NCBI GenBank assembly: GCA_001600635.1
Contig: BCKL01000030.1
Coordinates: 36,763 to 100,762, forward strand
Reading direction: 5' to 3'
DNA: 64,000 nt
Origin: Leucosporidium creatinivorum
Lineage: Eukaryota > Basidiomycota > Microbotryomycetes > Leucosporidiales > Leucosporidiaceae
A program made the translations under genes and the position numbers. Under the pieces are notes generated by a model. The model was given only the letters and a program-made list of their open reading frames with translations, was not told the DNA's origin and searched no databases. Below, one piece after another: positions 12,997 to 25,156 of the stretch. The number at the start of each line of letters is the position of its first letter. Position 1 is the stretch's first letter.

Positions 12997-13154
12997 GCCG
13001 TGAGAAGAGCGCGAACGAGGAACGAAGAAGGAGAGAGAGAAGAAGAAGCGAAGGGTGGGACTCGCTCTCGCATCCTTCGTCTCGCGCGTGCAATCTCCTA
13101 GATACAAACTCGTTTCAGAGGGAGCCACAAATTAGACACTAATACAGTCTCTGC

Positions 13155-16100
13155 TCAATGCAAAACTCCTGCTGAAGACGACAACTGGGCAAGTAGCCGA
13201 TCGAGGCGCTGCGAAAGGGAGGGGGAGGAGAGGTCAGCTCAGCGCGGGAGAAGGGTGGAGACCAGCAGACTTACGGTATCAAGATCATCCAGAGTCTTAC
13301 TCGGCGCCGCGTACCACTCCTTGACATCAGGATGAACGTCCAAGTCGTGTAGCGAGCGACCGAAGAGCGCCTCCATGCCAGCATCTCGCTCGACGGCCGG
13401 CCGTCTCCGAGGGTTGGACTCGGCATCCACGATGCTGACGAGCGTCTCGAGGCCAAAGTCGTCCCTGTAGGCGACTGTCGGTGGAGGTGGAGGGTGGTTC
13501 GACATGCGCGACTCGGTCGAGGAGATGGGGGTGAAGGTCGAGTTGGCGTTGGAGCCGGCAGTGATGGGAGTGGAGGGTTGGTCGGTGTTGCTCGAGCGAG
13601 TGGAGGTCATGGATGCGAGCGAAGCCTTCTTGCCGTGTCCGTGTCGACTCGGGGCTACCGCAGAGAGAGGGCTGCCTCCCGGCTGTCCTCGGTTGCCGAT
13701 GAGCTGGTCGATGGATGGCGAGTCGCGTCCTCCATCGGGCGAACGACGTCCTACAGAGGCAGGCGACATGCGACCACTCGAAGTGCCGCCAGCAGCGACG
13801 AAATCCTGAAGCTGGAACGACCGTGGCCGCGAGCCGGGGCGACGACCCATTGCCTTGTCCTCTTTGACCTTGGCGAGCACCCGATCGAGACGGTTCTGCA
13901 GCGATTCGTTGAAGAGAGGGCTGGAGACCATGCGAGGACCGAGAGCGTCTTGCAGCACGTCCTCGCCCTCGCTTGAGGCGGTCTTCTTCAACGCGGTGGA
14001 CGAAGGGCCCTTCGACTTGGCTGAGTCGATGTCGACGTTGGTCTCGCGCAGGGCAGCGACTGCTAACCGCTCCTCCTCGTCGTCCGACTCGAGGCCTTGC
14101 GACGTGTTGCCGCCTTCGTCGGCCGAGTTGGTCTCGCGCGCGGTGCGGAAGGAGTCGGCGTCGGTGGTGGTCGAGGTGTAGCGAGAAGCTTGCGAAATGG
14201 ATCGAGGGGTGGTGCTCGATGCTGGCTCCGCTGGAGGCTCGGTGGACCACTCGCTCTCGACGATCTTGCTGATGTCGACCTCCTCGCCCTCCTGGTTGAT
14301 GAACGAGTAGCGAACCTTGTCGTCGCCGAGATCCCTCGTACTGCGAATGACTCCGCGATCGGGGATGCTGATGTCGACGCCTTGCTCCTGGTTCTTCTGC
14401 GCCGAGAGGATCGCCCGCTGGTTGGCGCGAGAGACGGCTCGTTGCGCAGCGATAATCTCTTGCCGAGTCGCCTGAGGTGAGGTTGCCCGCGCCAGAATCT
14501 CCAAGTCTTCCGCCGAAGCACCGTAGGTCGACGTTTGGCTGGCCCGCTTGTTCTCGACCGGCTCGCCCGGTACGCCCTCCGCTTGCTGACGCTCCTCGAG
14601 TTCGTCGATGGTGGTGGGGATGGGTCCCGCTGCTCGAGTAGCAGGGCCTCGGTAGGCGGCTCGACGGATGATGAAGACGGGGTCGGAAGGTTGGATATCT
14701 TGAGGCGCACCGAGGATGAGGGTGGCATCGACCGAGCGGCGACGGAACTCCTTCGACGTGCGGTCGTAGGGTTTGAAGATGGGCGCTGACGAGTACGAGT
14801 CGAGAAGCTTGCCGGCGGCGTGGAGAAGGGTTTCTGTGACAGAGGAGGGGCGCATCAGCTCGGCTTCTCGATAATACGATGCCCGGACAAAACTCACCGT
14901 GGCCATCACGCTCGACAGCGAGACCGTACTTGACGCGAGAGACGCTCCTCCTCCTCGAGACACGATCCTCGACTTCGTCTCCACCATCGACGACACCGTC
15001 GACAATGCCAAAGCGATCCAGTCCAGCCTCAATGACCTCCGAGACGTTGACGTTGCGAGGGAAGAAGATGATTTTGTCCCTCGCATGCGGCGAGATGGGC
15101 TCCGTATCCTCGGGGAGGGCGTTCCGCTGTTGCCGTTCGACGAGGACGGCCTTGGGGATAATGGCGTTGCTCTGAGGGTCGAAGACGACGTTCTCGGGGA
15201 GGTCGGAGGGGTGGATGAGGATGCGCACGGCAAAGCGGTAGGCGGGGGCTGAGACGGCCATGCTAGCAGTGCCGTCCGAGGCGCTGAGAATGGGTGCGGG
15301 GGCGACTCCAGTGGCCGTGGAGATGGACTCGATGTCGGAGCCGGCGCGAGAAGCGTCCTGGTCGGTCTGGCGGCGGTTGAGGTAGAACTTGACGGCCGAA
15401 TCGTCGCTCCAATCGTTCATGCCGAGGCGGGTGATGGCGGGGTTGAGCGAGAGGTTGGAGGCGATCGAGTTGATGGAGCCGACGGAGGAGCGCTTGACGG
15501 ATGGGATGTTGAAGCCTGACTCGGCTTGCTCGACGAGCGACTCGAAGATCTCGAGCGGCTTCTGATCATCGTCGAGCGCGCGCTCCTCCCCGCCGAGCTC
15601 CTTGATGCTGAGGTAGTACTCGTCGCGATCCTCGTGTCCGGCGAGACGGAAGCGCTGCATTGACTGCTTGACGAGATCCGAAGCGGTGGTCGAGCGGTTG
15701 AGGAGGACCGTCTTGAAAGTAGCCTCCGCCTCGACATGGTCGCCGGCGAATACACGGAGGACGCTGAGGAGAGGGACCTCGAGACCGGGGATGCTGGGCG
15801 AGCCAATGAGGGAGCCGGGGCGCATGCGTTGAGGAGCTTGGAGGGAGGGGGAAGGGAGGCCGCCGGTCATGGGGGAGAGGTTCTGCGACCGAGCGTCGCC
15901 GCGAGGAGTCATGGTATTGCTGACGTCTCCAGGTGCACGCTGCACGCCGTACTGGTGGTAGAGCGCCTGCTTGGCCTCCACCTGCTGCTGACGAAGGGCG
16001 GCATCCGTCGAGAACATCGACTCGGCCGTCTGCGACTCGCGCCGGCGATCTGCAGGGCGCTGCTCGCCTGACGTCCGAGGTTCCGACAGCTCGGAGGCGC

Positions 16101-18275
16101 TGTCGCCTCCTGGCCGCCGACCGTTGGGCGATCCGACCCTCCCGCTGTCCTCTGAGCTCCTCGCCTCCGCCTCGCCTCCTTCCTTCTTCTTCTTGTCCTT
16201 CTTGCGGAACAGGCCCAAAATCCCTCCACTCTTCCTCTTCTTCTCGCCCTCCCCATCGACCGACTCCCTGCCAGCCTTCTTCAGCTTCTTTCCGCCCGCT
16301 GCCGAGCCCGGCGTCGCTGTTCTCTGTCCGTCATCCGACGAGGGAGCGCCGCCCGAGATGGTCGACTGGCCCGAGATGTAGGAAGAAGAGGTCTCCATCG
16401 AGTTGAGAGAGGTATCGGCTTGAGGATCGTACTCGCTGCTCGGGCGAGGGTAGTCGACATTGGTCTGCGCCTCCTCGAGCGGCCGCTTGCCTCCCGCGAC
16501 GAGACGAGTGTAGCGAGGATCGGTGGGGTCGACGACCGCGACGCCGCGCACGCGCTGAGGGGAAGCTGCTCGACCGGCAGCCTTCTCGCCGAAGGGGTCG
16601 TTGATGTCGAAAGTAGGGTCGCGAACGATGGGAGGGGTCGCCGTGAGCTTCTTGGTGGGAGCGTCGGGCTGGAAGTCGTTCTCGTTGATCTCGCGACCCT
16701 TGATGGAGCCGTCCGAGGGGCGACGACCGACCGTAGCGCCAGAAGCGGCGGGAGGGGCGAGGAGTTGGCCGGGAGCGAGGGTGCGCTGCTGAGCGGCGAG
16801 TTGAGCCTGCTGTTGCTCGTACCTCTCCTGTTGCTGCTGCTGGAAGAGCGACTCCTGCTGTTGAGGACTCAAAGCGCGATGCTCGAGTTGCTGAGGGCTG
16901 GATGAGCGAGCGTCTTGAGGTTGAGGAGCGAGAGCAGCGGCTTGCTGCTGCTGTTGCTCCTGCTGCCAGCGAGCTTCGGCGGCGGCCTGCTCCTCCTGGT
17001 GTTGGCGCATCGCCTGCTCAGCCTCCCAGCTGACGTCCCGCGAGTCGTCCTCGTCTCCTCCATCCGCGCCCTCGTCGTGAACCATGCCGACCTGACCTTG
17101 GCTCTCCTCGTGCAGGTTCGTCGAGTGAACCTGGCGTCCTCCCACGACTTCGGTCCCATCCGCATCCTCGGTGAGGCCATCGTCCGAGAACTCGGACTCC
17201 TCTCCATCGTCGTCAAAGTCCTGGTGACCCTGCATCTCGCCCTCCTCGCCTTCCATCTCCTCGTCGTATTCCTCCTCGTCTGTCTCCTCGCCGTTGGCCG
17301 AGTGCTCGTAGTAGGTCGGCGCAGTGAAGATGACAGTCTTGGCCTTGCTGCTATGGGAGCGTTCTGGCCGTTCGGGATCGGGAGAGATATTGCGAGGGTG
17401 GTCCTTGTGCGAAGGCGAAGCGATCGTGCCCTTCGCCGAGGGGTGTTGCGACTGATGCGGGTGAGGCTGACGAGATGGAGGGATGCGGGTCTCGAAGCGG
17501 GTTTGCGCGACGGTGGACAGAGGGCCAGTGATGACATCTTGCTGAGTCGCCGAGGTGAGCTGGTCGTTGAGCGAAGGTCAGGGTCAGCTCCGAGCTACAC
17601 GATTGAAAGTACAGGGCGTCACAGTCTACTCACATCGACGTTGCGGTGCTTGTTGAGCCTCGCTAGTCGCTCCCATGGCGTCTCGATGTTCTCGGCGGGG
17701 ATGTAGCCCACCGCCTGCGTCTTGAGGACCCTGACGAGCCACCAGTACGAGTTGCTGTCGTCCAAGAGGAGTAGTTTGTCGCCCTTGACCACACTAGCTT
17801 GTCCATCGACGGTCGCGAGGAAGGTGTGGAGCGCGTAGACGAGGCTGAAGTCGATATCCTCGTCGGGGATGGAGGGTGAGGAGGAGAGCGAGTCGGAGAA
17901 GGAGCCAGAGTCGTCGATATCGTCGTGCTCGTCGTGCTCCATACCATCCTCGTGATGATGCTGATGGTACTGCTGTGAATGGAGCTGTCCCTCCTCATTG
18001 TCCATCATGAGGTCCTCCTCGCCGTTGCGAATCCTCAGCGCTTCGGCGACCTCGTCGCCCGAGTCGGGCGATTCGTTGCCCTCCATAATCATGTGAGCCT
18101 CCTGTTGCGCGAGCTCGTAGTCGTGCTGCTGCTGAGCTTGGCGGTCGCGAGGGTCAATGCCGCGCTGCTGACCCCTTGCTCTGTTTGAAGCGGAGACGTC
18201 GATGGTGAGGGAGGGACCGCGACCGCCGCCTTCTCGCTGGTCGTAGTCGTATTGCCCTTGGCCGTACTGGGCCAT
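13155..18275 (-). CDS. SH3 and Ras-association domain protein, Bud14/Tea4-like
   Basis: 1638-aa protein in four exons (18275-17634, 17559-14898, 14833-13275, 13208-13155). SH3 domain at about 143-205 (DFSLVYALHTF, DDSNSYWWLVRV, GYIPAENIETPWERLARLN). At about 288-292 lies KTVIF, matching the RVxF docking motif for protein phosphatase 1. A long Gln/Ser-rich acidic linker follows, then a Ras-association-like domain (LSVLRVFAGDH ... KTVLLNRSTTASDLVKQSM) and a conserved region AQRAVSRANQRAILSAQKN. Yeast Bud14 and fission-yeast Tea4 combine this kind of SH3 with PP1 binding to control polarity; a polarity role here is inference. The domain set with RA is typical of filamentous-fungal and basidiomycete homologues. 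Confidence 0.82.
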
Positions 18276-19033
18276 GCTCTACGGCGGTCGAGAGCGGAGC
18301 TGGACGAAGGGGAGGTAGCGCGAACGGGAGAGGCGGTCGGGAGTTGGGTGATGGCCTGAGCTTGGGAGCTGTGTAGTGGATGAGAAAGCGTGATCAAAGG
18401 ATTGCTCCATCACATCCCCCTTCCTGCACCGCGTAAGCTCACCTAAAGCAGCTGTAGCCTTGGTGCAGTCGCGCTCGTTTCGAGGGTGGCCGCTCTTTGT
18501 CGAGCGACGACGAGAGAACCGACCGGCGGAAGTCGAGACGAGGAGAGTGGAAGGGATGTCGTGAAGGCAAGTCGGAAACGAGTGTACGTCCTAGTCGTGA
18601 GAGGTCGTAAAGGGGCGAGCTCGACGGCGAGCAAGGGCGCCGCGTGAGAGGGTAGCTTGTTTGGCGGCAGGACGTGGCTCGCGAGAGGCTCCAAGTAGTG
18701 CACCTAACAAGGCGGGCGAAGAGGTGCAGGTAGCCGTCGTCCGAGAGTCGAGTCGACGGAAGAAGCGCGCGAAGAGGTGGACAGCAAGCGACGACGGCCT
18801 CACGGGTTCGCTGGACGATCGCGACGAGCTCGAGGAGGCGAGGGTTTTCGAACCGAGTTCGCGTGAGGTTGATGCTGAGCTGACTGAGAACTTGAATTGC
18901 GGCCATGGAGCTCAGCCTGTGGTAAGTAGAGACACGAAGGGCGAAGAAGGGGTAACTACGAGCATGAAGGGGATCGAACGCCGAGCGCCGAGTGCCGGCC
19001 AGCGGGCAGGGCATGAGGTAAGGGTGAGGGTAT
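18276..19033. other. Intergenic upstream of the SH3/RA gene
   Basis: 758 nt. Minus-strand open frames here (for example 19014-18439) have random-looking composition and no family signature. A GTGAGC-like minus donor near 18441 suggests a 5'UTR intron of the SH3/RA gene. The CTGTAGC motif is at about 18452. Confidence 0.4.
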
Positions 19034-22000
19034 CTAATTAAGTACGATAGGCTTGCTCAACAAGCTTCGCTGTCCTCCACGGGTCTGTGTGAGACGAGGG
19101 AACGTCAGCGGATCTGCAAAGTGAATCCGGAATGGCCTCGCCGGCGCCGAGAGCTCGAGCTTACCTTAGCCAAAGCTTGCCAGGACGACACTTCTCGCGA
19201 AGCACTCGATACGGAGTCGGCTCCAGTGATGCCACCTGCGAGAGCGAGAAGTCAGCGTGCACTTGAGAGGAGGCAGTTGAAGATCGCTCGGCGTACCCTG
19301 CAGGAGAAGGAGCGGGTCAGCTCACTCTTCCAAGCCTTATAGCGAGCAAGGCTCACCTAGTAGCCATCAAATTGGCATGCTCAGTCGATCCATCGACCTC
19401 AAGGATGACAGTCCCAGCCCAGTCATCATGAGCGACCTCAACGCCTCCGGGACCCGAACCTCCCACTCCTCCTCCCGTGCTGACGATGGTAGCGGGCTTA
19501 ATCTTGAGAGCAGCGCGGTAGACGAAACGCTTGACAACTCGATTGCCCTGCGGCGAGGAGACTTGCACCTTGTCGTCGCAGAGGGTGATCGTCTCGCGGA
19601 CTTGAGCGAGGAAGGCTTGGAGGGTGAGGTCTGCGAGGGGTGAGAGTGGAGGTCAGCGGGTTGTGGAGGCAAGCCAGAAAGGTGGAGAAACGTACAGATG
19701 ACGGGATTGGCGGTGGAGCTGGCGACGACGTTGTGGTAGTAGCCAGGGGAAAAGGTGAGGGCGTTGAGCCAAGGCTGCCAGCGGCGAAGGTCAGCGCCGA
19801 GGAAGGCGGTAACAGGCCAGGAACTCACCGGTAGATGTCCAACAACGTCGAACGCAAAGCTGAAGTCTCGCAGGTACTTGCCATCGCTGTAGAGTCCATC
19901 AAGGCGGTCAGCACTCGCACCGAGCTCCTCGCATGCCTTCCGCCCGTCCCTCAGAGACTCACTGCAGCAGCTTGCCCACATTGCCCCAAGCTTGAATTGC
20001 CACATTCGCGACCACATCACCCCTCCGCAACTCCTTCCATGCGCCACTCCTCCACACCTCCCTCTCGCACTCGACGACATCTTGATCATCCATCCAACTC
20101 GCTCCCTTGGCCGTCGGTACCCATACGCGCAAGCCCGGTGCTCGACCAGCTTTGTACACTTGTACTCTGGTGCCCTTGTGCTCTTCGCGGAGAAGGAAGG
20201 GGTACGCGAACCGCACCAACGCCGAAGAAGGAAGGAGGGATTGCGAGCGCAAGCGAAGGACCACCCGGTTCCAAGCCCTCGTGGATGCGCGGATGAGGCG
20301 CAGGGTATTGGGGTGAAGCTTGTTGGCGGCGTACTCGCCGGCGAATCGGGCGTATTGGTCCAGCGAGATTTCCAAGCCCACGAGGAAGGCGTCGAGGTCG
20401 CGGAGGGTGAGGATGATGGGCTCGACGAGGGGAGGTGGGGAGGGCGATGGGGAGTAGGAAGAGGTGGTGGAGGGGGCTTGCTCTGAGGCGCCGCGAGAGC
20501 GAGGGCCGGTGGCGTGGCGCGAGAGGGCAGGTTCGGCGAGCCCGTTCGGGCGGCGAGTCGACCGCCCGCTCTGCAGGCTCTGCGACGTAGCGCTCCCAGC
20601 GAGCGACCGATATCCCATAGTCCCGAGGAAGCGTTGGAGGACCAACTCCTTGGCATCGACCTCGACGCACCGCTTGAGCGACCTTGACGTGACTCGAAGG
20701 GAGCAGAAATCGCCGTAGCCGAGGTGGCCTAGTACCCGCTTGAGGATGGTGTCGGGATGGAGGACAAGTGCTTGTTCGAAGCGGGGACGGGGGCGCTTCT
20801 CTCGAGGTGGGCGTTGCTCCTCGATGGGCGCCTCGTGCGCCGAAGCCTGCTCCGACGTGCCATCGCCCGACGCCTCTGCGGACCCGCTATCCTCCCTCCT
20901 CGCAGTTCCATTGGACTCGGGAGGTGACTCGGACTCGCTCCGCTCCCTCGCCTTGGCCAACGCAGCGGCTCGAGGAGTGACCTCGACCTTCGCTCGACGG
21001 CTCGGCGACGAGGGCGAGCCGATTTGGCTCGACTTTGAGCGTTGGGTCGGCGAGGAGTGCACAGAGTCGCGAGTCGCGGAATTGGGCGAGGTGGTGGGCG
21101 AAGCGGAAGCGGCGGTGGGGTTGGAAGAGGGAGAGTCGGCGGAGACGGGAAGGGCCGGCTTGAGAGCGACGGGAGGTGGTGTGCTGACAATCTGGTTCGA
21201 AGCGGGAGCCTGCTCCCGACGTGGCTTGACGGGAGACGACGTCAAGGACTGCAGGGCGCTCTGGTAGCCCTCCTTGGGCATCATCGACGAGACCGACGAC
21301 CGAGCGGTTTCTGGCGATCCACGGCTCTGAACCTCTGGGGAGGTTCTCGTCGACTGCCGTGCGTACGAAACCTCCTGCTTCTGCGACTCGAGCGACCTCC
21401 TCGAGCTCGAAGGCGACTCCATCGACGGGCGGCCGACGGATTGCTGGAGGTTCTGCGAAGCCTGCGCGACGATGGCGTTGGGCCTCTGGTTCTCCTGGCT
21501 CGGTCGAGAGTCGTTCGGCCTTCTCATCAGCGTCGGCGACTCCTCCAACGAGCAGCGAGGCGGAGTCGGCGGTGAAGCGGGCGCCTGAATCGACTCTGCT
21601 CGGAAAGGCGCCTCGAGCTCACTCGTCTTGAGTCCCCCAGCTTCGACCGAAGTGAACGGATCCTCCGAGAGAGGCGGAGTAGGTGGCGTCTCCGCCTTGG
21701 GTGTGAGGCCGAGCTGGCTCTCCCCCGCGAGGGACTGGCCCGAATTCGTAGGCGACATGCTGGAGGTGAAGGTGGAGGAATGGGAGGGAGTGGGCGAGTT
21801 GCCAAAGAAGGCTTGGAGGGGAGAGTAGGTGCTAGTGCTGGTGGAAGGGGAGTGCAGAGTCGCTTTGGGTGTGTTAAGGAGCGAGGAGGGGGGTTGCAAC
21901 GGAGTTGAAGGGGAGGTAGCGGTTGATCGAATGGGCGTAGCGGACTCTGCGGTAGCGTAAAGTGTTAGTGAGGGTCCCTCACAGCTGATCCGAAGCTGCG

Positions 22001-22750
22001 AGAGCTCACCTTGAGGCTGAGGGAGCATGCTCGACCGTCTCGGCGGACGAGCGACGAAGTCTTCTTTTGTCGGCGGGGATTGGTAGCCTGTTTGGGAGTC
22101 AAGATGAGCTCAAAGACCTCAATTGATCATTCAAACAACTCACCAGCACCTCCCATTTCAGCACCCCCCTTCAACAAGCTCTCCCTCCTCCTCGGCGTAC
22201 TTCTCATCACCTCACTCTCCTCTCCTCCCCGTCCCATTGGCGGTCTCACGGCCCCACCCAGTACATTCCTCCACTCCTCTCCTCCTCGCTCACTCCTCCC
22301 AAACCCGCTCCCTCCTTCGCGAGTAGAAGTCGCATGGCCCCCCTCCGAGCTCGTCGGCGGTGACTGAGGATGAGGGTAGAAGGGAGGGGAGGAGAAGAGA
22401 AGCTGCCCCGGTTGGACTGAATGGCGCGGGGTGATGTAGCCTCTTGGCTGCTGCTGAGCGGAGGAGGAGGAGGAGTGAGGAGGCGGCTGAGATGGGAGTG
22501 GGGCGGCGCTCGCGCTGTGGCTCTGGTGGGAGAGTTGGGCCTGCTGCTGGGAGAGGAGGACCCATTCGTCCTTGGCTGTAGGACTAGGGAGAGGATGCTG
22601 CTGCTGCTGATGATGATGATGATGAGGTGCAGCTTGTCGAGGAGGACGAGGCGAGGCAGCAGTCCCGCCGTGGTTGCCAGCGCTGTCTTCTCGCTGCTTG
22701 TTGCGGAGGTTCGAGTCCGATTTCGACTTGAGGCGAGTGAGGAACCCCAT
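19034..22750 (-). CDS. Ser-rich protein with F-box-like segment
   Basis: 1078-aa predicted protein. Exons 22750-22144, 22087-22010, 21946-19963, 19886-19829, 19774-19696, 19630-19357, 19297-19263, 19235-19165, 19084-19034. It starts MGFLTRLKSKSDSN, with a Gly2 that could be myristoylated. About 600 disordered Ser/Pro-rich residues follow, including a His/Gln run. Near 622-662 an F-box-like stretch appears (HPDTILKRVLGHLGYGDFCSLRV), then a folded C-terminal region shared in style with uncharacterised basidiomycete proteins (DGKYLRDFSFAFDVVGHLP). The junction between exons 7 and 8 implies a 27-nt intron, so the last 50 residues are less certain. Role as an SCF adaptor is only a possibility. Confidence 0.62.
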
Positions 22751-23596
22751 TGGCTCGCTATCGGAAGCTGATGTAGGTGTGTAGGGAGTGCTGCAGAGGG
22801 AGCAAACAAGAGTCAGGATCCCTCCGCCGCGGGAGAGCTGAGAGGCTTTGGATTTAGAGAGCGTCTCACCTTCACGCGAGAGAAACTAGGGCGGGAGTAG
22901 AGTTTGTGTAGTCTTGTAGCGCTCAGAGGAGCAGCAGCAGCAGAAGCAGCGGGAGATGGTCCACTCCGTTGAGCTGAGCGAGGGGTTGAGCTCGCCAGTC
23001 GAACGAGGGAGGAGCGAGAGAGGTTCGAGCTTCGGCGCTGGGAGCTCGAGATCTGCGTCACGTGGAATTCAAACGCTACCCGTTGTTGTGATGCGCTTTG
23101 CTGTAGGATGGTAGAAGGGTACAGCGCAGCTCAGCGGTCAGAGGCTCGTTTTCGATTCCATCTCAGCGCGGCAGACGAGGTCGGTGCTGAGCTCGGCCCT
23201 TCGCGCGTGTCCCCCTTTGGTCGGCGTTCGCCCAAGTTTCTTCTCTGAGGCCCATGATACATCTCAGCAGCTCGCGTGGTAGCTCGCTGCATCTTCTCCC
23301 CCATCCCATGTACTTGAGCAGACCTCTCAGGAAAGCGGGGAGAAGGACTCCGACCTTCTCGGCGCGCGTGAAGCTTCCGACCTTCTCGGCTCCCGCGCCA
23401 GAGGAATGGGGGTGAGAGCAGAGCTGCTGGTCGCTGAGCTGATGTGTCTCTGTACTGTCCTCGAATGAAGCCGGTTTGGTAGAAGTGGTAGCCCGAAGTC
23501 GAGCGGCAGAGACGAGACTCTCGCTCTCCTTCCAGCCTTTCGCCGAGCCGCCTCCCGCGCACGTTGATGACATCCAATCCCATTCCGTATGCACAT
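22751..23596. other. Intergenic between F-box-like and mS45 genes
   Basis: 846 nt. Minus-strand splice-like sites around 22865 suggest a 5'UTR intron of the F-box-like gene. No protein with family similarity is visible on either strand. Confidence 0.4.
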
Positions 23597-25014
23597 CTAC
23601 TCCTCGCTCCCACTCCTCCTCCCGACCGCCGGTTTCCCTCTCTTAGTCTTGTCACTATCATACGTCTTCTCCAACTTATTTCCCTGCTCCGTACCGCTGA
23701 GATCGCGGAAGACGGTCGCTGCTCGGCCGGGACGGGAGGCGGGAACGGTGGTAGTGGAGCTGCTGGGAGTAGTGGAAGCGGTGGACTTGGACTTGGACTT
23801 GGTGGAGGAGGAGGGAGTGGTCGAGCCGGAGGAACGCTGCGCGAGGAGGGGGAGGAAGACGGAGGAGTCGCCCTGTGTTGCGAGAGCCGAGAAGGAGTAG
23901 CAGGAGGGTCAGCGGAGCTCTCTTATACGCGTAAGACCAGCGAGACCAACGACTCACCGCCTCGACATCAACCATCTCGAACGTCGTCTTGCCCGTCGCG
24001 AGCTTCTGCTTCACTGCTTCGGCCTCCTCTGCTCCGCGCCATTTGTCGCCGGGCTGCTTGACGCCGAGGTGCGATTCCATGCCGTGGAGAAGGTTCGTTT
24101 GGAGCGCGAGGCCCTGTGTCATCATGAAGGGCGAGGAGAGGAGAGGTTAGTAGGGGCTCGGCGATGGGGGAAGGGGCGAGGTGACAGCGGGCGAGGTAGC
24201 GGCAAGCGACAGCAAAGGCCACAGAGGTCAGGAAGGAGAGCGAAAGTAAAGAAGCCCACCTCATCCTTCCACCTCTTCTCCAACTCCTTCAACCGAATAA
24301 TGGCCCTCACGCGCTCCATCCCGACGCCGAACTTTGCGCTGACGGCGCGGACGACCTGGGAATCCGTGGCGCCGGCGTTGGTAATGTTGAAGAGGTAAGC
24401 GTTGTAGATCTTGGTCTTGGTCGCGTCGGCGAGAGGGGGCAGAGGGGAGAAGGTAGGGTTGAGGGGGAAGGGCTGCGCGAAGGGGTGTCGGAGAGGTTAG
24501 TGGAGGCGTCGCCGGTGAGGTGAGAGCTGAGGGGGAGCTCAGATGGCTCGGTGCAGCACAGCGAGCTCGATGCCACTCGAGGTAGACTGCTACAGTCATC
24601 GTCGGAGCTCAGAAAAGCCGCAACGGCCCAAAGTCGGTCTAGCTACTATGCTGTAGCTCTCCAACACTTCTGCTGACGTCCAAGACGCAAGATGATACCA
24701 CTCACCTGCTCTCCTAGCCAGTTGGTCTTGCCTGGGATCCCCCTACGGAACCTAGCGCCCTCGCCCGAGAGCCAGGCGCGGTATCCTTTGCCTCCGCGCC
24801 CAGTGTCTGCATCAAAGACGGTCTCCTCTGCTGGTGTAGTAGTAGCTTCTTCTGTTGCTTCTGTTGACTCTGCTGGTGATTCGGTGGAAGCTGAAGCTGG
24901 AGGAGTATCGGCGAGGGAGCGGGACGAGCTGGAGAAAAGGCGAGAGGTTGAAGGGGTGAGGAGGGAGGGTAAGCGGAGGGTGGTGCGGAGGGCTGTACGG
25001 GTTAGTGACTCCAT
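23597..25014 (-). CDS. Mitochondrial small-subunit ribosomal protein mS45 (Bot1 family)
   Basis: 317-aa protein, close to the length of S. pombe Bot1 and S. cerevisiae Mrps35. Exons 25014-24706, 24472-24260, 24113-23958, 23872-23597. The N-terminus (MESLTRTALRTTLRLPSLL) is a typical mitochondrial presequence. The Bot1p domain follows: KGYRAWLSGEGARFRRG, GKTNWLGEQPFPLNPTF, DATKTKIYNAYLFN, VVRAVSAKFGVGMERVRAII and RLKELEKRWKDE. The tail is Ser/Thr/Lys-rich. The 233-nt first intron and 146-nt second intron are long for this genome. It is divergent from BQT4, 142 nt away. Confidence 0.85.
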
Positions 25015-25156
25015 TTTTTAATAGTCAAGCGAGTGTTAGAAAGGCGAGAGAGGGAAAGAGCTGAGCCAGCCGACTTGGGCACTTTGGAGCGCGAGACGTC
25101 CCCAGAGGTTGGCTTCTTGCGCCTACACTCAGCCATCGCATCGACTCTTGTACAGG
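25015..25156. promoter_or_regulatory. Divergent promoter mS45 / BQT4
   Basis: Only 142 nt separate the two start codons, so both 5'UTRs and core promoters must fit here or overlap. An A/T run (ccattttttaatag) adjoins the mS45 ATG. No defined element can be assigned. Confidence 0.45.

Noticed and set aside
13327-17256. Continuous minus frame extending past the second exon of the SH3/RA gene
   Set aside because: The first 780 or so codons are the real exon; past the donor at 14897 the reading turns Arg/His/Ser-rich and is a frame-shifted shadow of exon 3.
18439-19014. 191-codon minus frame upstream of the SH3/RA gene
   Set aside because: Composition is random-like (Arg/Ser/Leu), no domain, and the region has 5'UTR-type splice sites.
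22700-22725. tRNA B-box-like GGTTCGAGTCC
   Set aside because: It lies within the coding N-terminus of the F-box-like gene and no cloverleaf can be formed around it.
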